The translations under genes and the position numbers were made by a program. Below the pieces are notes generated by a model, which saw only the letters and a list, made by a program, of their open reading frames with translations, had not been told where the DNA came from and searched no databases. This document shows, piece by piece, positions 7,421 to 15,546 of a stretch of 64,000 nucleotides of DNA. Position 1 is the first letter of the stretch, and each line of letters opens with the position of its first letter. Source of the stretch: Kaistia hirudinis (GTDB taxonomy: Bacteria; Pseudomonadota; Alphaproteobacteria; Rhizobiales; Kaistiaceae); contig NZ_JACIDS010000002.1 of assembly GCF_014196455.1 (NCBI RefSeq), positions 62,001-126,000 on the forward strand. Direction: 5' to 3'.

Positions 7421-7441
7421 GGCGATAGGAGGTCGGCGGCT

Positions 7442-7573
7442 ATGGCTACGTACCGACAACGGAAGGCTGCAACTGCATCAATGCAGCCGCAGCCTCGTGG
7501 GCGAGGGCGCCACGATCCCGCGCGATTGTCCCAAGTTCGGGTTGAGCGATCTGGAAACTGGACGACCTCATGA
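7442..7573 (+). CDS. Micro-protein of 43 residues
   Basis: A short frame MATYRQRKAATASMQPQPRG... rich in Arg and Gln. A good ribosome binding site (AGGAGG, 9 bases upstream) precedes the ATG, and the stop overlaps the ATG of the next gene (ATGA), so translation of the two is likely coupled. It contains the palindrome CTGCATCAATGCAG, read as A-S-M-Q, a peptide also found near the start of the 8014-8400 product. Function unknown; it may be a leader peptide. Confidence 0.4.
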   Translation: MATYRQRKAATASMQPQPRGRGRHDPARLSQVRVERSGNWTTS

Positions 7574-7941
7574 CATCCCGGAAGGCCGACGCCTCGTTTC
7601 TCGGGCGCACTCCAGCTTTCGTCTCGCCGGAAATCGGCGCCGCCGAGCTCTGTATTTCAATCGGCACATGGGACCGCCTCGTAGCGGATGGTTACCTGCC
7701 GCCGCCAGTGCCGGGGCTGGGCAGCATCCGCCGCTGGCGCTGGATCGATGTCGAGGCCAAGGTCGCCGGGATGAGCCCGGCGGAAATTGCATTGCAGAGG
7801 GGGCCGGCGGGTTTAGCATCGTCCATCGGTGCCGTATTGGAAGAGGACGACGAGGCCAAACGGGCTGCAGTGGCCGCCGTCGTAAAGGCGTCTGAGGGTT
7901 TCGGGCGCGCGATGAAGCGAAAGCGTCAGCCGCGATCCTAA
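7570..7941 (+). CDS. Small helix-turn-helix DNA-binding protein (AlpA/Xis type)
   Basis: 123 residues. Residues 15-65 (PAFVSPEIGAAELCISIGTWDRLVADGYLPPPVPGLGSIRRWRWIDVEAKV) form the AlpA/excisionase-type fold: A-A-E-L-x-I-S-x-x-T-W-D-R, then the P-P-P-V wing and R-x-W-x-W helix. A charged C-terminal tail follows. It starts inside the micro-gene stop. In phage-derived elements such proteins act as regulators or directionality factors; the distance from int (over 5 kb) favours a regulator. Confidence 0.65.
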   Translation: MTSRKADASFLGRTPAFVSPEIGAAELCISIGTWDRLVADGYLPPPVPGLGSIRRWRWIDVEAKVAGMSPAEIALQRGPAGLASSIGAVLEEDDEAKRAAVAAVVKASEGFGRAMKRKRQPRS

Positions 7942-8013
7942 AGACAATATCGCTCGATCGAGAATGGCGCCGACCCTCGGCACGATCGACGCGCGAAACG
8001 GAGGTGAATCAAG

Positions 8014-8400
8014 ATGCGCGCCCGACGCGAGCCGAATGCAGAGACTGCATCGATGCAGCCTGCGCCCGTGCGCGTGAAGGACGTCGCTGCGGCGTTCAAC
8101 GTGTCCGAGCGCATGATCTATATGGCGCGGTGGCTGGGCGAAAACCGTCCGGACCTCATTCCAGAGATCGAGGCCGGACGGCTCAAGCTGGCACCCGCCT
8201 ACCAGCAGGCGCGGGGCCTCACGAAGCCGAAGCAATCAGGCTACGACAAGCTCGAACAGGCTTGGCGTTCGGCGACCGACGAGGAACGCATGCGTTTCAT
8301 CGCACAGATCTTCGAGGGTTTGGCGCTCGCGCGCCAAAGGCTGGAGAGCGGTGAGCCGTCGGAGAGCGCTGAGGAAACGACTTCAAGCCATTGGGGATAG
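8014..8400 (+). CDS. Hypothetical HTH protein
   Basis: 128 residues with a helix-turn-helix at about residues 20-45 (VRVKDVAAAFNVSERMIYMARWLGENRPDLIPEIEAGRLKLAPAY), in the style of ParB/KorB-like or plasmid regulator proteins, followed by a helical region (WRSATDEERMRFIAQIFEGLALARQRLE). ACGGAGGTGAATCAAG precedes the ATG at 8014. A second in-frame ATG at 8053 lies inside the palindrome CTGCATCGATGCAG (8045-8058) and could be an alternative start. Likely a DNA-binding control protein of the element. Confidence 0.6.
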   Translation: MRARREPNAETASMQPAPVRVKDVAAAFNVSERMIYMARWLGENRPDLIPEIEAGRLKLAPAYQQARGLTKPKQSGYDKLEQAWRSATDEERMRFIAQIFEGLALARQRLESGEPSESAEETTSSHWG

Positions 8401-8403
8401 TAA

Positions 8404-9164
8404 TTGGCTGACCCTTATAACTGGATGTGCCACTACTGCTGGCATTCGCAGACGGCGACCGACCAGAACACCCATCGTTCTTTTGAAACCATCCGGGACG
8501 GGATGCCGGTCGACGGGCGTGTGGGTTTGCGCACCGACGCGGTCCGCTGTCAAAATCCTGAATGCGGCAAGCTCACCCTTACATTGAATCTGTGCAAAGC
8601 TGTATTTGACGGCTCTAGCTTCCGTGCTGGGGGGTCGTATATCGATGGTCGCTTCTCCCGGGCAATACATACAAGAACCAGCTGGAATACATTCCAATCG
8701 CTATTCGAAACGATTATTACGAGGCATACAGTATTCGCTCGCTGAGCCCAAAAGCCAGCGCCACTTTAGCGCGCCGGTGCCTTCAGGGAATGATTAGAGA
8801 TTTTGCGGGGATCAGCAAAAGCCGCTTGATCGACGAGATCAAAGAACTCAAGCGTATGGCCAACGAGGATCGTGCGCCCAAAGGTGTCTCGATCGACGCA
8901 ATTGAAGCTATCGATGCTGTTCGACAGATCGGGAATATCGGCGCTCATATGGAGGCCGACATCAACATTATCGTCGAGGTAGACCCCAAGGAAGCCGAAG
9001 AACTCATCGGCTTGATCGAGCTGCTCTTTGAGGAATGGTATGTAGCAAGAGCCGCTCGAGAGCAGAGGTTCGCACGGCTCAAGGGGATCGCCGATGAAAA
9101 GGCTGCCCTCAAGGCCGCCGGGAAGTCGCCAAACGAGGGCCTCGGTCTCGCGGACAAGAGATAG
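8404..9164 (+). pseudogene. DUF4145 protein gene, interrupted by a frameshift
   Basis: Two frames together make one DUF4145 protein of about 250 residues. From the TTG at 8404 the first frame gives a zinc-ribbon-like start (WMCHYCWHSQ, VRCQNPECGK) up to about 8634. The rest is in another frame: YRWSLLPGN, then IPIAIRNDYYEAYSIRSLSP, then RRCLQGMIRDFAGISKSRL to a stop at 9164. The break lies at or just after a run of six G at 8629-8634; one extra G restores the frame. This may be a mutation, a read error, or slippage. DUF4145 is found as a C-terminal domain in some restriction subunits and in accessory islands. Base composition is AT-richer than the surroundings. Confidence 0.75.
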
Positions 9165-9219
9165 CGTCACGACGCAGCGCGGTTCGCCGCGCTCATTCAC
9201 GCATTGAGCCCCACGGACA

Positions 9220-9381
9220 ATGGGCAAGCTGATGCGTAGGCTGGTTGAGGCACTCATCACCGTCATCGATGCAGCCGAACCGCTGGAAACGATGAAGGTC
9301 CGCCGGGCGCCGCTCCAGTCCCGCAGAGGAATGGCTCGACGGTCGCAGCTCGATTTCGGCTTCGGCTACCGACGTCAGTGA
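9220..9381 (+). CDS. Possible small protein of 53 residues
   Basis: MGKLMRRLVEALITVIDAAE continues to LETMKVRRAPLQSRRG and ends GFGYRRQ. The first half resembles the start of short alphaproteobacterial hypothetical proteins (L-V-E-A-L-I-x-x-I-D-A-A-E) that usually follow phage cargo genes. There is no strong ribosome binding site, so this is tentative. It sits in the 300-bp stretch between the DUF4145 remnant and the converging tape measure gene, where nothing else was seen. Confidence 0.35.
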   Translation: MGKLMRRLVEALITVIDAAEPLETMKVRRAPLQSRRGMARRSQLDFGFGYRRQ

Positions 9382-9465
9382 CAGCATTCCTGCTGCTATG
9401 CCCACGCTGCCGCTAGTCGCGGATGGCGGTTCGCCATCCCGGCCGCGGTCGACCGGACTGTCCGT

Positions 9466-11688
9466 TCAACGCACCTTCTGCCGCCGCGCGGCATACTGCC
9501 CGCGCATGGCACTGTCGAGGTCGCCGCGTGCCGTGCCCTTGCGGACGACCGAGAGGATGACCTGTTCGCCATCCGGGCCGCGCTCGCGCCGCGCCTGGAC
9601 CTCGGTTTCGGAGCCGGCATAATTGTTGACGGTGATGCTCGACGATCCGGAATTCTGGTTGGCGACCTGCGGCGCGCCATAGGGCTGCACAGTGGCGCCG
9701 CGGGGGAGATAGGCGACCTCCGGCCCGCGCTCGCCGACGACTGTCCAGCCGCCACGCCAGTTCGACGTACCCGCCGCGTTGTGCCCGATGCCGCCCTGTC
9801 CGAGCGCCGCCCCGCCACCGCCTCCGAAGATGCTGCCGAGGATGGACGACAGCCAGCCGCCGCCCCCGATGGACGCCCCGCCGCCAAACGCGCTTTCGAA
9901 GACGCTGTTGAGGGCCATGTCGACGAGGCGGTCCTGAACCTTTGTCAGCATGTTATCCATCGCCTCGAGGGCCGTCGCGCCGCCGCGGATGTCGGAGACG
10001 AAACCCTTGGTGATGTCGAGGCCGAAATCCCGCCATTCGCCCATCGTCTCGTTGAGGGCGCCCTGCGCGGTCCGGAAGTCGTAGAGCGCGCCCGCAGCGT
10101 CCATCACTTCCTTGGCCCTTTGATGGGTGATCGTGATGCCCGCCTGCTGCAGCGCGTTGTATTGCTCCTGTTCGCGCGCATTACGGCTCAGCTGGTCCTT
10201 CTCGAAGCCGAGCGACGAAACGACGTCGTCGATCGCCTTCTTGCGCCGCTCTGCCTCGCTCTCTTCCCGCCGCGCTGCGGAAATATCCGCCCGCGTCGGC
10301 ACACCCCAGTCCGACGTCAGGTCATATTTCGGGTTACGGCGCGGGAGCGGCACATTGGAATCGACGATCCTCTGCATCGCCACGCCCGCCGCCCCCGCAG
10401 CACGCGCCCGATCGGAGGCGCCGGACGAGTCGGCGACAGCCGCGCGGAGCGACGCCGAGACCTGGTCCTCATTCGAGAGGTTCGGCATCGCGATTCCTGC
10501 GATCGTCCGCATTGCCTCTGCATACCGATCCGCCCGGCCCGAAACCACGTCCAGAGCCCCGCCGAATGCCCGCAACGTGCCCTGTGCCTCGGCCAGCTTC
10601 GCGCTCATCGTGGATGCGTCGTCCGATGCATCGAGAAGGGCAAAGCCAAGCTTTTGCAGTTCGCGATTATTGGGATCGAGCGACATACGGTCGGCCACGG
10701 CCTCTCGAAAGGCCTGAATATCCGGCGTACCGCGCTCGGCCGACGACGTCAGACCGTCGATCGCCGCCGTGAAATCGCGATAGGTGGTGATGACATTGCG
10801 CTGGCCAGATCCCGTGCCGAAGAGGAGATCGTCTGTTACGGGCGCGATCTTGCCGATCAGATCGCGAGTCTGGATCTGAAGCTGCCGCCCGAGATCGGCA
10901 ATATCGCCAGCGATCCGGGCTGAAACGACCGAACGGCTTTCGGTGGCATAGCGCTGGGCAGCAACGCTCGCTTCGCCATATCCGTCCCGGATCTTCGTGA
11001 TCAGCGCGTCATGCGCCTCGAGCGTTTCATCCACGCTCTTGATCGCCTCGCGAGACATGACGGAATAGGCGAGGACGCCGGCGCCGAGGGCGGCCACGCC
11101 GGCGATTGCCAGACTGGTGGGTGTTGCCAGCGCCATCAGCGAGCCGCCGATCCCAGTGACCGCCCCTTTTATGCCGCCTTCGCCCATCTGCAGCACCTGC
11201 AGGACCTGGCCGCCCTGTTGCGCCAAGATCATGAATGGCGACTGGCCGGACACGAGGCCGGTCGCGATATCGTTGAGCTGGAAGGACAGGTTCGCCATCT
11301 GATGCGAAGCAAGGCCGGTCGATTTCGCGAGGTTGTCGTTGCCGACCGCAAGCACGTTGTAGCGCTGATGCAGCAGCAGGACGTCGTCGGCCGCCTGCGC
11401 TGCCGTGATATGGCCCTGCTCCATCGCGCGGATGATCGTGCCTTGCCCCCGCTCGAACAGCACCTGGTTGCGATAGGTCTCGTCGATCGACCGCTTGAGC
11501 CGATCATAGGCGCCGGCCGACGATATGACCTTCTTCGCGGACGTGTCCGTCTGCTTGCCGACCGTCACCGCGCCGGCGGCGACCTTCCCCTGCGCGTCGG
11601 CGATGCGATCGAGCCCCGCCGTGACCGCTTCGAGTCCCTGGGACTCCGCATGGATCTTCAGCCGTCGAATGGTCTCAAGCGTTGCCAT
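9466..11688 (-). CDS. Phage tail tape measure protein, lambda gpH-like
   Basis: 740 residues. The N-terminal part (LKIHAESQGLEAVTAGLDRI, then a Gln/Ala-rich helical stretch) is followed by the tape-measure signature LASHQMANLSFQLNDIATGL, then SGQSPFMILAQQGGQVLQVLQ and two hydrophobic Gly/Ala segments (ATPTSLAIAGVAALGAGVLAY). The C-terminus carries GWLSSILGSIFGGGGG and the late RGPEVAYLPRGATVQP motif common in lambda-type tape measures. It sets tail length and takes part in DNA ejection in siphophages. It is last in the minus-strand operon, but no tail tube, terminator or baseplate gene accompanies it, which is unusual. Confidence 0.88.
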   Translation of the reverse strand: MATLETIRRLKIHAESQGLEAVTAGLDRIADAQGKVAAGAVTVGKQTDTSAKKVISSAGAYDRLKRSIDETYRNQVLFERGQGTIIRAMEQGHITAAQAADDVLLLHQRYNVLAVGNDNLAKSTGLASHQMANLSFQLNDIATGLVSGQSPFMILAQQGGQVLQVLQMGEGGIKGAVTGIGGSLMALATPTSLAIAGVAALGAGVLAYSVMSREAIKSVDETLEAHDALITKIRDGYGEASVAAQRYATESRSVVSARIAGDIADLGRQLQIQTRDLIGKIAPVTDDLLFGTGSGQRNVITTYRDFTAAIDGLTSSAERGTPDIQAFREAVADRMSLDPNNRELQKLGFALLDASDDASTMSAKLAEAQGTLRAFGGALDVVSGRADRYAEAMRTIAGIAMPNLSNEDQVSASLRAAVADSSGASDRARAAGAAGVAMQRIVDSNVPLPRRNPKYDLTSDWGVPTRADISAARREESEAERRKKAIDDVVSSLGFEKDQLSRNAREQEQYNALQQAGITITHQRAKEVMDAAGALYDFRTAQGALNETMGEWRDFGLDITKGFVSDIRGGATALEAMDNMLTKVQDRLVDMALNSVFESAFGGGASIGGGGWLSSILGSIFGGGGGAALGQGGIGHNAAGTSNWRGGWTVVGERGPEVAYLPRGATVQPYGAPQVANQNSGSSSITVNNYAGSETEVQARRERGPDGEQVILSVVRKGTARGDLDSAMRGQYAARRQKVR

Positions 11689-11766
11689 GGTTCTCTTCCC
11701 TTCGGGTCGATTGGTCTCACTCTGTCGTCAGTCAGCTTCCCGCGGGGGGCACGACCGCCAGCGCCA

Positions 11767-11991
11767 TTACTCCTCGATCACCGGCACGCGGAAGCGCTGG
11801 CCGTCGATCTCGATCTCCCGCGCCGCGATGAACGACTTGTCGCTTTCGGCGAGCCTGTAGGCGGGCCCGACGCGGAGGCTCGGCGCCGGGCGCTTTTCCA
11901 GCGCGAGGACGCGGCGCACCAGCGCCTCCACGTGTCCGCAAAGCGCGGCAATCGATCCGCCCGGCGGGGTCTCTTCATCAGGCTTCGTCAT
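11767..11991 (-). CDS. Small hypothetical phage protein
   Basis: 74 residues. A helix with GGSIAALCGHVEALVRRVLALEKRPAP, then a small beta part LRVGPAYRLAESDKSFIAAREIEIDGQRFRVPVIEE. The ATG at 11991 lies inside the portal gene, overlapping it by 14 bp, so it is translated in the same operon. Position between portal and tape measure would suit a connector or chaperone, but sequence alone gives no function. Confidence 0.6.
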   Translation of the reverse strand: MTKPDEETPPGGSIAALCGHVEALVRRVLALEKRPAPSLRVGPAYRLAESDKSFIAAREIEIDGQRFRVPVIEE

Positions 11992-13327
11992 GGCTAGTTT
12001 CCTTCATCATGGCGCCGATTCTGGCGAGGTGGGCAGCTGCGACCGCGTCATTCGATTGAGCACTCGGAGAGGACACCTCGCCGATCCGCTCGAGCGTCGT
12101 GTATTGCTGCTGCATGACGCGCTTCTCGCCGCCGCCGCCGGCGGGCGTGCGATTCATGTCGAGATAGGCGCGCCATTCATCGGCGCTGATCACGCCGTTC
12201 TGCCGCGCGATCTGGAGACCCTCGTTCTGGCTCTTGAAGTCGCCGCGCAGCAGGCCGCGAAGGTTCATCTTCGTGTAGAGCCCCATGCGGTTCTGGCCGA
12301 ACAGCTTGAAGTCTGCCTCATCCTCGAACCGCTTGGCCCAGGGCGTGACAGAGTCGACGACGACCTCGATCGCCTGGTGCTCGATGTTCGAGAAGGTCGC
12401 GCGCAGCAGGTGCATGACCTTGTGCGGCGGCACACCGAACCAGCGGCAGATTTCCTCGACCAGGAACTGATGCGCCTCGATGAGCTGGGCCTTCTCCGCG
12501 TCGAAGCCGATCTCTTCAATGTCGGCGTCGAGATCGAGATGGGCGGTGCGGAACGCATTTCGCGGCCCACCATGCATCTCATCGAACTGCTCGCGCTGCA
12601 CCTCGAGGGCTTCGGGGGAGAGCGCCTTCTTGTTCTTGATGATCAGGCCTGGACGGGCGCCATTGCCGAAGAAGGCGGCTCCGAAGAGCTGCGCAGCGCG
12701 GGCCCAGCCGATCGATTCCGCCGCATAGTCGATGACATTGACGCCGACCGGCCCCTCGCCGAAGCCGCGCACATGGAACATGCGCATCAGTTCGAGGATC
12801 GTCTTCGGGCCGGTGCCGTTGGAGACCTCGTAATACAGCGCTCCGGCATCGATATCCGCGCCGTAGGAATCCTGCATCGGCTCCTCCGCGCGGCAGGGCG
12901 TCACCCGCTCCGGATGGATCGGCCAGAGGGCGAAGGGGCGGCCGAGCGCGTCGGGCTCGATCTCCGCATAGCCATTGCCCCAGCGCGCCGCCCAGTGCGT
13001 GAGCGTCTCGCGAAACTGGAACGACGACCATTCCCGCGCCGGCCGCTTGGAGAGCAGCCAGTCGACCGGGTGCAGTCGCTGTACTTCCGGACCGCGCTCA
13101 CCGTCGCGCATGACATGCCAGGGCAGCACGGCGACGGTCTGGGACAGATAGCGCAGGCACGCCCAGACGGCCGCGAGCTTGACGGCGTCGTCCGGCGTCA
13201 CGCGGACGCCGGCAACGGTGCGGCCGAAGCGCGATGCCCGCGAGGCACCCGGCGATCGCGGTTCTCCCGTAAGGCGGGCCAGAAGTCCGGCGGCCATGCG
13301 TTGCATCCAGTGTTGAACAGCCGGCAT
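11978..13327 (-). CDS. HK97-family phage portal protein
   Basis: 449 residues, near the usual length for the family. Recognisable blocks are VKLAAVWACLRYLSQTVAVLPWHV, LTHWAARWGNGYAEIEPDALGRP, then GPVGVNVIDYAAESIGWARAA and FFGNGARPGLIIKNKKALSPE. Later come QFLVEEICRWFGVPPHKVMHLLRATFSNIEHQ and GLYTKMNLRGLLRGDFKSQNEGL. Portals form the dodecameric ring at the capsid vertex through which DNA is packaged. It starts one base after the stop of the protease gene. The usual neighbours, large terminase upstream and major capsid downstream, are missing. Confidence 0.92.
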   Translation of the reverse strand: MPAVQHWMQRMAAGLLARLTGEPRSPGASRASRFGRTVAGVRVTPDDAVKLAAVWACLRYLSQTVAVLPWHVMRDGERGPEVQRLHPVDWLLSKRPAREWSSFQFRETLTHWAARWGNGYAEIEPDALGRPFALWPIHPERVTPCRAEEPMQDSYGADIDAGALYYEVSNGTGPKTILELMRMFHVRGFGEGPVGVNVIDYAAESIGWARAAQLFGAAFFGNGARPGLIIKNKKALSPEALEVQREQFDEMHGGPRNAFRTAHLDLDADIEEIGFDAEKAQLIEAHQFLVEEICRWFGVPPHKVMHLLRATFSNIEHQAIEVVVDSVTPWAKRFEDEADFKLFGQNRMGLYTKMNLRGLLRGDFKSQNEGLQIARQNGVISADEWRAYLDMNRTPAGGGGEKRVMQQQYTTLERIGEVSSPSAQSNDAVAAAHLARIGAMMKETSHDEA

Positions 13328-13328
13328 C

Positions 13329-14153
13329 TCAGCCTCCCTCTCGTTCCTCGGGACCGCCCGCGGCGAGCGCCCGCAGGTAGTAGCGCGGCAGCCCGAAGGC
13401 GATCGGCCGGCCTGCCGCCGCGGCCGCGTTCGTCATCGCCCTGACCGACGCCAGTGCCGCGGGGGCCGCCCCGCCGGCGACGCCGATCACCTCGGTCAGG
13501 ATGCCGGCCGAGAGAGCCTTGATGATCGGCAGCGGACGTTCGTGCGCCAGTTCGGCGAAGGCCTCGCGCTCGGTGAGCCCTGTGCGGTCGACGAGGATGG
13601 CGACCGTCGTCGCATCGATCGCGTTGCAGTCCCGGGCCGCGCGCGCCAGCGGCACGGTCGTCCACCGCTGCCGGCTCGCTCCGTCGCGGACGGCCTCGGC
13701 CTGGTGCAGCAGCAGCTCGGCGTTCGGCAGCGCTCTGCGCTCATCCGCGGCCAGCAACGGCAGCATGGCGGCCGAGCAGCAGCGGGCATTGACCGTCGCC
13801 ACCTTGCGGGCGGCGGGGTGCTCGCGAACAAGGCGGTAGAGGACAAGGCCGACATATGCGTCGCCGCCGGGCGAGTTGATATCGATGCGCAGCTCGTCGG
13901 CGCCGACGCCGGCAGCGAGAGCGCGCTCGACCCGCCGGCGCAGGGCTTCGTCTAGGACGCCATTGATGCGTATCGTGGCAGTGCGCGGGCCTTGGCCGCC
14001 GCTCGCGCGCTTGGCCTCGGCGAGCAGGCGAAGGGCTGCGGTGCGCCGGGCACGCGGCGCATGGGGCAAGGCCGACTCAGCGAAGGACGTCCGCCGGTTC
14101 TGCCGCTTGACGGACCGGGGATTGCCGATCGTGACTACATCTTGGGGGCGCAT
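13329..14153 (-). CDS. ClpP/SppA-like head maturation protease
   Basis: 274 residues. After a basic N-terminal 50 residues comes a ClpP-fold domain: RTATIRINGVLDEALRRRVERAL, INSPGGDAYVGLVLYRLVREH, then NARCCSAAMLPLLAADERRALPNAELLLHQAEA. Ser in CCSAAM and His in LLHQ match the catalytic Ser and His of phage ClpP-type head proteases, which cut scaffold and portal/capsid precursors. The start at 14153 is chosen because the sequence before it loses protein-like composition. Here it lies before the portal gene; in most HK97-type modules it follows the portal and precedes the capsid. A capsid substrate is not encoded nearby. Confidence 0.75.
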   Translation of the reverse strand: MRPQDVVTIGNPRSVKRQNRRTSFAESALPHAPRARRTAALRLLAEAKRASGGQGPRTATIRINGVLDEALRRRVERALAAGVGADELRIDINSPGGDAYVGLVLYRLVREHPAARKVATVNARCCSAAMLPLLAADERRALPNAELLLHQAEAVRDGASRQRWTTVPLARAARDCNAIDATTVAILVDRTGLTEREAFAELAHERPLPIIKALSAGILTEVIGVAGGAAPAALASVRAMTNAAAAAGRPIAFGLPRYYLRALAAGGPEEREGG

Positions 14154-14251
14154 GTTCGACCTCCTGGCATGGCCCTCGCGGGGTCCCATCCGGCGCGATC
14201 CGCGAGGGCCTTTCCGCCGTGCCGGCGGCGTCGGAGCCTCGCGCCGGGAGG

Positions 14252-14770
14252 CTATTTGAGGCAGATCCGCGCGGACCGGATGCTGCTGATGACCGACGGC
14301 CCCGCGCTTGCGATGCGGGGCGCGTCGAGACCATTGGCCCGGGCGAAGCCGTCGATTTCGAGCAAGATCGTCGCCGCATCCTCGGCGAGGGCGAGCGCCT
14401 CGGCGATGAGTTCGCGCGCTGCGTCGGTCGTCGGGTTTGTCGATTCGATGAAGGCGGGCGTGTGCTTCTCGGCCAGAGAAAGCAGCTTCTGGCGCGCTGC
14501 TGCGGTGTCCGCCTCCGCGGCGGCAAGCTCGATCTTGGCCGCTGAAGCCTCCTTCGACGGCCGAAGCAGTTCGGCGGCAACGTCGGCCTGGCAGAGCGCC
14601 GTGTAAACTTCGTTCAGCCGGCGAGCCTCGATCCGCGCTGTCGTGTGTTCGCGGCGGGCGGCCTGCATCGATGCAGGCACGCGCAGCGTCATCGCAGTCT
14701 TCAACGCATCGATGCGTGCGGCGAGGGAGGTTTTCCCCGTCGGGAGGCGCGGATTGAAACTCTCGTTCAT
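14252..14770 (-). CDS. Hypothetical coiled-coil phage protein
   Basis: 172 residues. Mostly long helices rich in Ala, Glu and Arg (REHTTARIEARRLNEVYTAL, AAKIELAAAEADTAAARQKLLSLAE, TDAARELIAEALALAEDAATILLEI), consistent with a coiled coil. It could be a scaffold-like or small structural protein. Its ATG overlaps the stop of the upstream 95-residue gene by 4 bases (ATGA). Two palindromes with core GCATCGATGC lie near its start (14661-14678 and 14704-14717). Confidence 0.6.
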   Translation of the reverse strand: MNESFNPRLPTGKTSLAARIDALKTAMTLRVPASMQAARREHTTARIEARRLNEVYTALCQADVAAELLRPSKEASAAKIELAAAEADTAAARQKLLSLAEKHTPAFIESTNPTTDAARELIAEALALAEDAATILLEIDGFARANGLDAPRIASAGPSVISSIRSARICLK

Positions 14771-15054
14771 GGCGATTCGTCTCCGGTTTCGTGATTGGGT
14801 AGCAGATCGTCTTCTGGCGACCTGTCACGCGTGACGTGAACGCCCAGCTCGCGCCGGGCATCTGCGATCAGCCGCGCGATCGCGGCCTCGATCTCGGGCT
14901 TGCTCTCTTCGTTCCAAGGCTTGAGCCGGCCCGTCTCGCTCAGCCAGTCGACGAGATCCGCGAATCGTTCGATCCGGATCGTGAGCAGCTCCTCGCCGGC
15001 GCGAAGCCGCGCCCGGCGGCGGGCCTGTCGTTCGCGGGGGGACATCGGGTTCAT
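14767..15054 (-). CDS. Small hypothetical phage protein
   Basis: 95 residues. An Arg-rich N-terminus (SPRERQARRRARLRAGEELLTIRIERFADLVDWLSETGRL) is followed by IEAAIARLIADARRELGVHVTRD. The pattern resembles short phage proteins that precede terminase genes in Rhizobiales prophages. It is joined by ATGA overlaps to both the zinc-finger gene upstream and the coiled-coil gene downstream. Confidence 0.6.
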   Translation of the reverse strand: MNPMSPRERQARRRARLRAGEELLTIRIERFADLVDWLSETGRLKPWNEESKPEIEAAIARLIADARRELGVHVTRDRSPEDDLLPNHETGDESP

Positions 15055-15446
15055 GGCTGGGGCTCCGGCGCGTCGAAGGGCAGCTCGGCGACGGCCGCGT
15101 CCGCCCTGGAGCGCGCCCGGCGCCGCAGATACTCGGCGCGCCGCGCTTCGGCCGGGGAACCGTAGCGACGCTGCGCCGCGTGGACGCATTCCGCCGAGCA
15201 ATAGGGCGATGCGGACCCTGGCGACGGGGCCAGGAACTCGGCGTTGCAGTTTCGGCAGATCCGAAGGCGACCAGCGCGCGTCGACGGCTTCACCGCCGCG
15301 CGGGCCAGGCTTCGGCCCTTCTCCCGGTGTCGCGTCGCGGCGCACCCGGGCGAACAGAAGCCCGGCCGCCGGCCCGGCGTACCCGCGGAGCGCGAGACGA
15401 CGAACACCCGCTGGCAGACGAGGCAGGCGAGGCGATGCTCAGTCAC
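15051..15446 (-). CDS. Small protein with two zinc-finger-like Cys clusters
   Basis: 131 residues. Two similar units of about 40 residues each carry CxxC...C-x3-C: CLVCQRVFVV, later FCSPGCAATRHR, and CRNCNAEFLA, later YCSAECVHAAQR. These look like treble-clef or MYM-type zinc knuckles, found in small phage proteins that bind DNA or assist endonucleases and terminases. Position near the head genes would suit an HNH-type packaging accessory, but no HNH motif is visible. Function remains unknown. Confidence 0.65.
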   Translation of the reverse strand: MTEHRLACLVCQRVFVVSRSAGTPGRRPGFCSPGCAATRHREKGRSLARAAVKPSTRAGRLRICRNCNAEFLAPSPGSASPYCSAECVHAAQRRYGSPAEARRAEYLRRRARSRADAAVAELPFDAPEPQP

Positions 15447-15546
15447 GGCCCCGCCTCCGAAAAATAATATGCAATCCGAAGCGTCTTACGGAAGCGGAGG
15501 CGCTTGAAATGGCGGAATTGTGCGATTTCGTAAGGCACGATGGTGG

